Assembly (NCBI GenBank): GCA_019119145.1
Contig: DWXR01000047.1
Coordinates: 1 to 8,113, forward strand
Length of the DNA: 8,113 nucleotides
Source of the DNA: Hominenteromicrobium gallistercoris
GTDB taxonomy: Bacteria; Bacillota; Clostridia; Oscillospirales; Acutalibacteraceae
Reading direction: 5' to 3'
Positions 5,454 to 8,113 of this stretch are shown here, one piece after another; within the stretch, counting starts at the first letter, position 1, and each line of letters opens with the position of its first letter. Position numbers and translations under genes: made by a program. The notes beneath the pieces are model-generated. The model was not told where the DNA came from. It was given only the letters and a program-made list of their open reading frames with translations, and ran no database searches.

Positions 5454-6266
5454 ATGAGCGTACATACCATCCGGGAATTTGAATTTCCCGCGCCGCAGGG
5501 CCGTGAACACCGCACGCGGGCGCGCCGCCGGCGCCGGAACCGCCGGATCCTGATCACCCTCATGGCGACGCTGTTCGTGGCCGGCGGGCTGATGGGGCTG
5601 ATGTTCTTCGCCAACCGGCAGGCCGCCCTGCCGGAGCCGCTGTTCGGCCGCGCAGGCCGCACCATCGACGGCGTCCCGTTCTACTCCCAGATCGGGGAAT
5701 TCCCCACCGGCTGCGAGGGCGTGAGCGCCGCGATGCTGCTCGGCTACTACGGCATGGACGTCTCCCCCAGCGAGTTCATCGACGGCTTCCTGCCGCTCGG
5801 CGACGCGCCGTACGAGACGGACGACGGCCAGTGGGCCGGCTGCGACCCGTGGACGGCCTTTCCCGGCGACCCGCGCTCGGAGTACGGCTGGGGCTGCTAC
5901 TCGACCGTCATCGAGGGCGCGCTCAACGCGTTCCTCAGCGATACGGAATACCGCGCCGAACGCTTCTCCGGCGTTTCGCTGGACAGCCTCTGCGCCGAAT
6001 ACATCGACAACGGCGACCCGGTGCTGGTCTGGGCCACGATCGACATGGACCCGCCGCACACCGGCCTCACCTGGACCGTGCCCGAGACCGGACAGGAAAT
6101 CACGTGGATCGGCCCGATGCACTGCCTCGTGCTGATCGGCTACGACGACACCGGCTACATCTTCAACGATCCGCTGGCCGGCGAGGCCGTCCACTACGAG
6201 CGCGCGGCCGTGGAGGAGGCCTACGAGGCGCTCTACGCGCAGGCCGTCGTTCTGGAAACCGAATAA
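5454..6266 (+). CDS. Membrane-anchored C39-like (Peptidase_C39_2) cysteine peptidase
   Basis: This 270-residue protein starts at ATG 5454, 5 nt after a near-perfect AAAGGAGG. The cytoplasmic N-terminus is extremely basic (R17-R31, including a five-Arg run), followed by one membrane segment (about 32-53). The extracytoplasmic domain shows the C39-like signature: VPFYSQ with oxyanion-type Q79, TGCEGVSAAMLLGYYG with nucleophile C87, CDPWTAFPGDPRSEYGWGC (130-148), GDPVLVWATIDM (187-198), H223 in MHCLVLIGYDD, and D239 in FNDPLAG. The catalytic set therefore looks intact. No ABC transporter accompanies it, so it is unlike the bacteriocin-processing C39 domains and belongs with stand-alone surface C39_2 proteins of Firmicutes whose substrates are mostly unknown. 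It shares topology, though not fold signature, with the upstream peptidase, and the two probably act on the same side of the membrane. Confidence 0.85.
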   Translation: MSVHTIREFEFPAPQGREHRTRARRRRRNRRILITLMATLFVAGGLMGLMFFANRQAALPEPLFGRAGRTIDGVPFYSQIGEFPTGCEGVSAAMLLGYYGMDVSPSEFIDGFLPLGDAPYETDDGQWAGCDPWTAFPGDPRSEYGWGCYSTVIEGALNAFLSDTEYRAERFSGVSLDSLCAEYIDNGDPVLVWATIDMDPPHTGLTWTVPETGQEITWIGPMHCLVLIGYDDTGYIFNDPLAGEAVHYERAAVEEAYEALYAQAVVLETE

Positions 6267-6291
6267 CCCCACTTCTTTGCTCTCCTTTGAA

Positions 6292-6327
6292 AAACGCGCT
6301 GCGGGCTTTAGGCTCCGCAGCGCGTTT
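6292..6327. terminator. Hairpin terminator between convergent genes
   Basis: A perfect 13-bp GC-rich stem, AAACGCGCTGCGG (6292-6304) with CCGCAGCGCGTTT (6315-6327), has a 10-nt loop. On the minus strand it is followed by a run of five T (complement of 6290-6294), serving the Clp gene. On the plus strand the T tract is interrupted (TTTCGTTTC), so it is a weaker terminator for the peptidase pair. A bidirectional role is likely. Confidence 0.75.
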
Positions 6328-6356
6328 CGTTTCGGGATTCAGTTGTACGGCAAGCG

Positions 6357-8113
6357 TCAGACGGCCTCCACGTCGATCGCGCCGTCCTTCTCGACTACCG
6401 CAATGCCGGAGACGCCGCCCTCGCCCTTTTCGACGAGCAGCGCGGTGATCTTGTCCTCCACCGTGCGGCGGATCGTGTTGCGAATGTCGCGCGCGCCGCT
6501 CTTGCCGCCGACCGCCTTGTGGGCGATCCAGTTGACGGCCTCGTCGCTCCACTTGAGCGTGATGCCGCGCTCGCCGAGCGTGCCGACGTACTCGTTCAGC
6601 ATCAGGACGGCGATCTTCCTGTAGTCCGCCTCGTCGAGCGGGCGGAACACGATGACTTCATCGACGCGGCTCAGGAACTCGGGCCGCAGGAATTCGGAAA
6701 GCGCGCGCATGGCCTTTTCGCGGCTGGCGTCCGCCGCCGTGCGGTTGAAGCCGACCAGCGCCTCGCGGTTGTTGCTGCCCGCGTTCGAGGTCATCACGAT
6801 GACGGTGTTCTCAAAGTTGACCGTGCGGCCGTGCGCATCGGTGATGCGGCCCTCGTCGAGGATCTGCAGCAGGATGTTCATGACGTCCGGATGCGCCTTT
6901 TCGATCTCGTCGAACAGCAGGACCGAGTACGGGCGGCGGCGCACCTTTTCGGTGAGCTGGCCGGCCTCGTCGTAGCCGACGTAGCCCGGCGGCGAGCCGA
7001 TGATCTTCGAGACCGAGTGCTTCTCCATGAACTCGGACATGTCGAGGCGGATCAGCGTTTCGGGCGAGTCGAACAGCTCCTTCGAGAGCACGCGCACGAG
7101 CTCGGTCTTGCCGGTGCCCGTGGGGCCGACGAAGATGAACGAAGCCGGGCGGCGGCGCGGGTTGATCTGCACGCGGCTGCGGCGGATCGCGGCCGAAACG
7201 GCCTGCACGGCCTCGTCCTGCCCGATGATCTTCTCCTTGAGCTTCTCCTCGATGTGCGCGAGCTTGCCCAGCTCGCTCTGCTCGATCTTCGCGGCCGGGA
7301 TGCCGGTCCACAGCTCGATCACATAGGCGAGGTCCGCCTCGTTGACCGCGGCCGTGACCTCCTCCGGCTCGAACGCGTCGAGCTTTTCCGTGAGCGAGGC
7401 GACCTTGTACTTGGCCTCCGCAAGCGCCTCGTAGTCGACGCTCTGTGCGTTTTCAATCTCCGTGAGCTTCGACTGCTCCTTCTCGAGGTCGAGCGTCGTC
7501 TCCTCGAATTCCGCGAGCTTCTTGTTGCGCAGCGCGGCGCAGGCGCAGGCCTCGTCGAGCAGGTCGATCGCCTTGTCCGGCAGGTAGCGGTCGCTGATGT
7601 AGCGCTCCGAAAGCACGACGATGCGCTTCGCGATCGCGTCGGACACGCGGACATTGTGGTACTTTTCATAGTAGCCCTTGATGCCGCGGATGATCGCCGC
7701 CGCATCCTCGATGGACGGCTCCGTCACCGTGACGGGCTGGAAGCGGCGTTCGAGCGCCGCGTCTTTTTCGATGTACTTGCGGTATTCGGCGAACGTCGTC
7801 GCGCCGATCACCTGGATCTCGCCGCGGGAAAGCGCCGGCTTCAGGATGTTCGCGGCGTTCATGCTGCCCTCCGCGTCGCCGGTGCCGACAAGGTTGTGCA
7901 CCTCGTCGATGAACAGGATGATGTTGCCGTCCTGCTTCACCTCGTCGACAAGGCCCTTGATGCGGCTTTCAAACTGGCCGCGGAACTGCGTGCCCGCGAC
8001 AAGCGCCGTCAGGTCCAGAAGCTGCACTTCCTTCTTGCGCAGCTTCGCCGGCACCTCGCCGGCCGCGATGCGCAGCGCAAGGCCCTCGGCGACCGCCGTC
8101 TTGCCGACGCCCG
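6357..8113 (-). CDS. ClpC-type AAA+ ATPase, ATP-dependent Clp protease ATP-binding subunit (5' end outside the window)
   Basis: The 584 visible residues start inside the Walker A of the first AAA+ module (GVGKTAVAEG); the N-terminal Clp_N domain and true start lie beyond the right edge. In visible numbering, NBD1 continues with Walker B LFIDE (D69, E70) and arginine fingers R122/R123. A short coiled middle region (about 195-250) of ClpC/ClpE size is far shorter than the ClpB middle domain. NBD2 has GPTGTGKT (329-336), Walker B LLFDE (D401, E402), sensor 1 N443, arginine finger R482 and sensor 2 GAR (R541). A VGF tripeptide (453-455) sits where the ClpP-docking loop lies, so it probably feeds substrates to ClpP in the cytoplasm. 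The gene is convergent with the peptidase pair. No ctsR or mcs genes are visible to settle ClpC versus ClpE. Confidence 0.9.
   Translation of the reverse strand, partial: GVGKTAVAEGLALRIAAGEVPAKLRKKEVQLLDLTALVAGTQFRGQFESRIKGLVDEVKQDGNIILFIDEVHNLVGTGDAEGSMNAANILKPALSRGEIQVIGATTFAEYRKYIEKDAALERRFQPVTVTEPSIEDAAAIIRGIKGYYEKYHNVRVSDAIAKRIVVLSERYISDRYLPDKAIDLLDEACACAALRNKKLAEFEETTLDLEKEQSKLTEIENAQSVDYEALAEAKYKVASLTEKLDAFEPEEVTAAVNEADLAYVIELWTGIPAAKIEQSELGKLAHIEEKLKEKIIGQDEAVQAVSAAIRRSRVQINPRRRPASFIFVGPTGTGKTELVRVLSKELFDSPETLIRLDMSEFMEKHSVSKIIGSPPGYVGYDEAGQLTEKVRRRPYSVLLFDEIEKAHPDVMNILLQILDEGRITDAHGRTVNFENTVIVMTSNAGSNNREALVGFNRTAADASREKAMRALSEFLRPEFLSRVDEVIVFRPLDEADYRKIAVLMLNEYVGTLGERGITLKWSDEAVNWIAHKAVGGKSGARDIRNTIRRTVEDKITALLVEKGEGGVSGIAVVEKDGAIDVEAV

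Noticed and set aside
6357..8054. Internal GTG at 8054 as the start of the Clp gene
   Set aside because: The frame remains open to the window edge and encodes the end of the NBD1 Walker A (GVGKT), so the gene continues to the right.
6357..8113. Identification as ClpB
   Set aside because: The middle domain is short and a VGF ClpP-docking tripeptide is present; both fit ClpC/ClpE rather than the disaggregase ClpB.
1..8113. CRISPR arrays, tRNA or rRNA genes, insertion sequences with inverted repeats
   Set aside because: I looked for regularly spaced repeats, tRNA-like cloverleaf motifs and transposase signatures and saw none that could be supported.

Overview
The window looks like a piece of a GC-rich Firmicutes (Clostridia, Oscillospiraceae/Ruminococcaceae-like) chromosome. 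The evidence is the consistently GC-rich coding sequence, clear AGGAGG-type ribosome binding sites, a ClpC-type rather than ClpB-type Clp ATPase, and gut-Clostridia-style membrane-anchored cysteine peptidases. This placement is an inference from sequence style; no marker gene is present.

Layout. (1) Bases 1-282 look like the edge of a mobile element: an AT-richer stretch carrying the last 27 codons of what resembles a large serine recombinase, abutting a 5'-truncated zinc-ribbon reading frame. (2) Bases 283-483 are regulatory: a 7-4-7 direct repeat, a rho-independent terminator closing the upstream region, and a sigma-A-like promoter overlapping that terminator. (3) Bases 484-4587 are a tightly packed + strand operon: an OmpR/PhoB-type response regulator, a two-TM sensor histidine kinase, and two tandem paralogous proteins of unknown function with one N-terminal membrane segment each. 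These last genes are joined by identical 4-bp ATGA overlaps. (4) Bases 4588-4717 hold a strong terminator whose loop contains a second copy of the same 7-4-7 direct repeat. (5) Bases 4718-6266 encode two N-terminally anchored extracytoplasmic proteins with cysteine-peptidase-like domains: a papain/NlpC/CHAP-like protein and a C39-like peptidase. (6) A hairpin terminator at 6292-6327 lies between these genes and a convergent, 5'-truncated ClpC-like AAA+ unfoldase gene on the minus strand (6357-8113).

How it may work together (inference). The motif TTTTGCA-N4-TTTTGCA, with an 11-bp period typical of OmpR/PhoB-family operators, occurs once upstream of the response regulator and once upstream of the two peptidase genes, and I saw it nowhere else in the window. 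It is a natural candidate for this regulator's binding site and would tie the two-component system, its two paralogous accessory membrane proteins and the two surface cysteine peptidases into one envelope-associated regulon. The kinase followed by two paralogous single-pass extracytoplasmic proteins recalls WalK-WalH-WalI in Bacillus, although I see no direct sequence similarity to WalH/WalI. This regulon is the best candidate for an undescribed system here.
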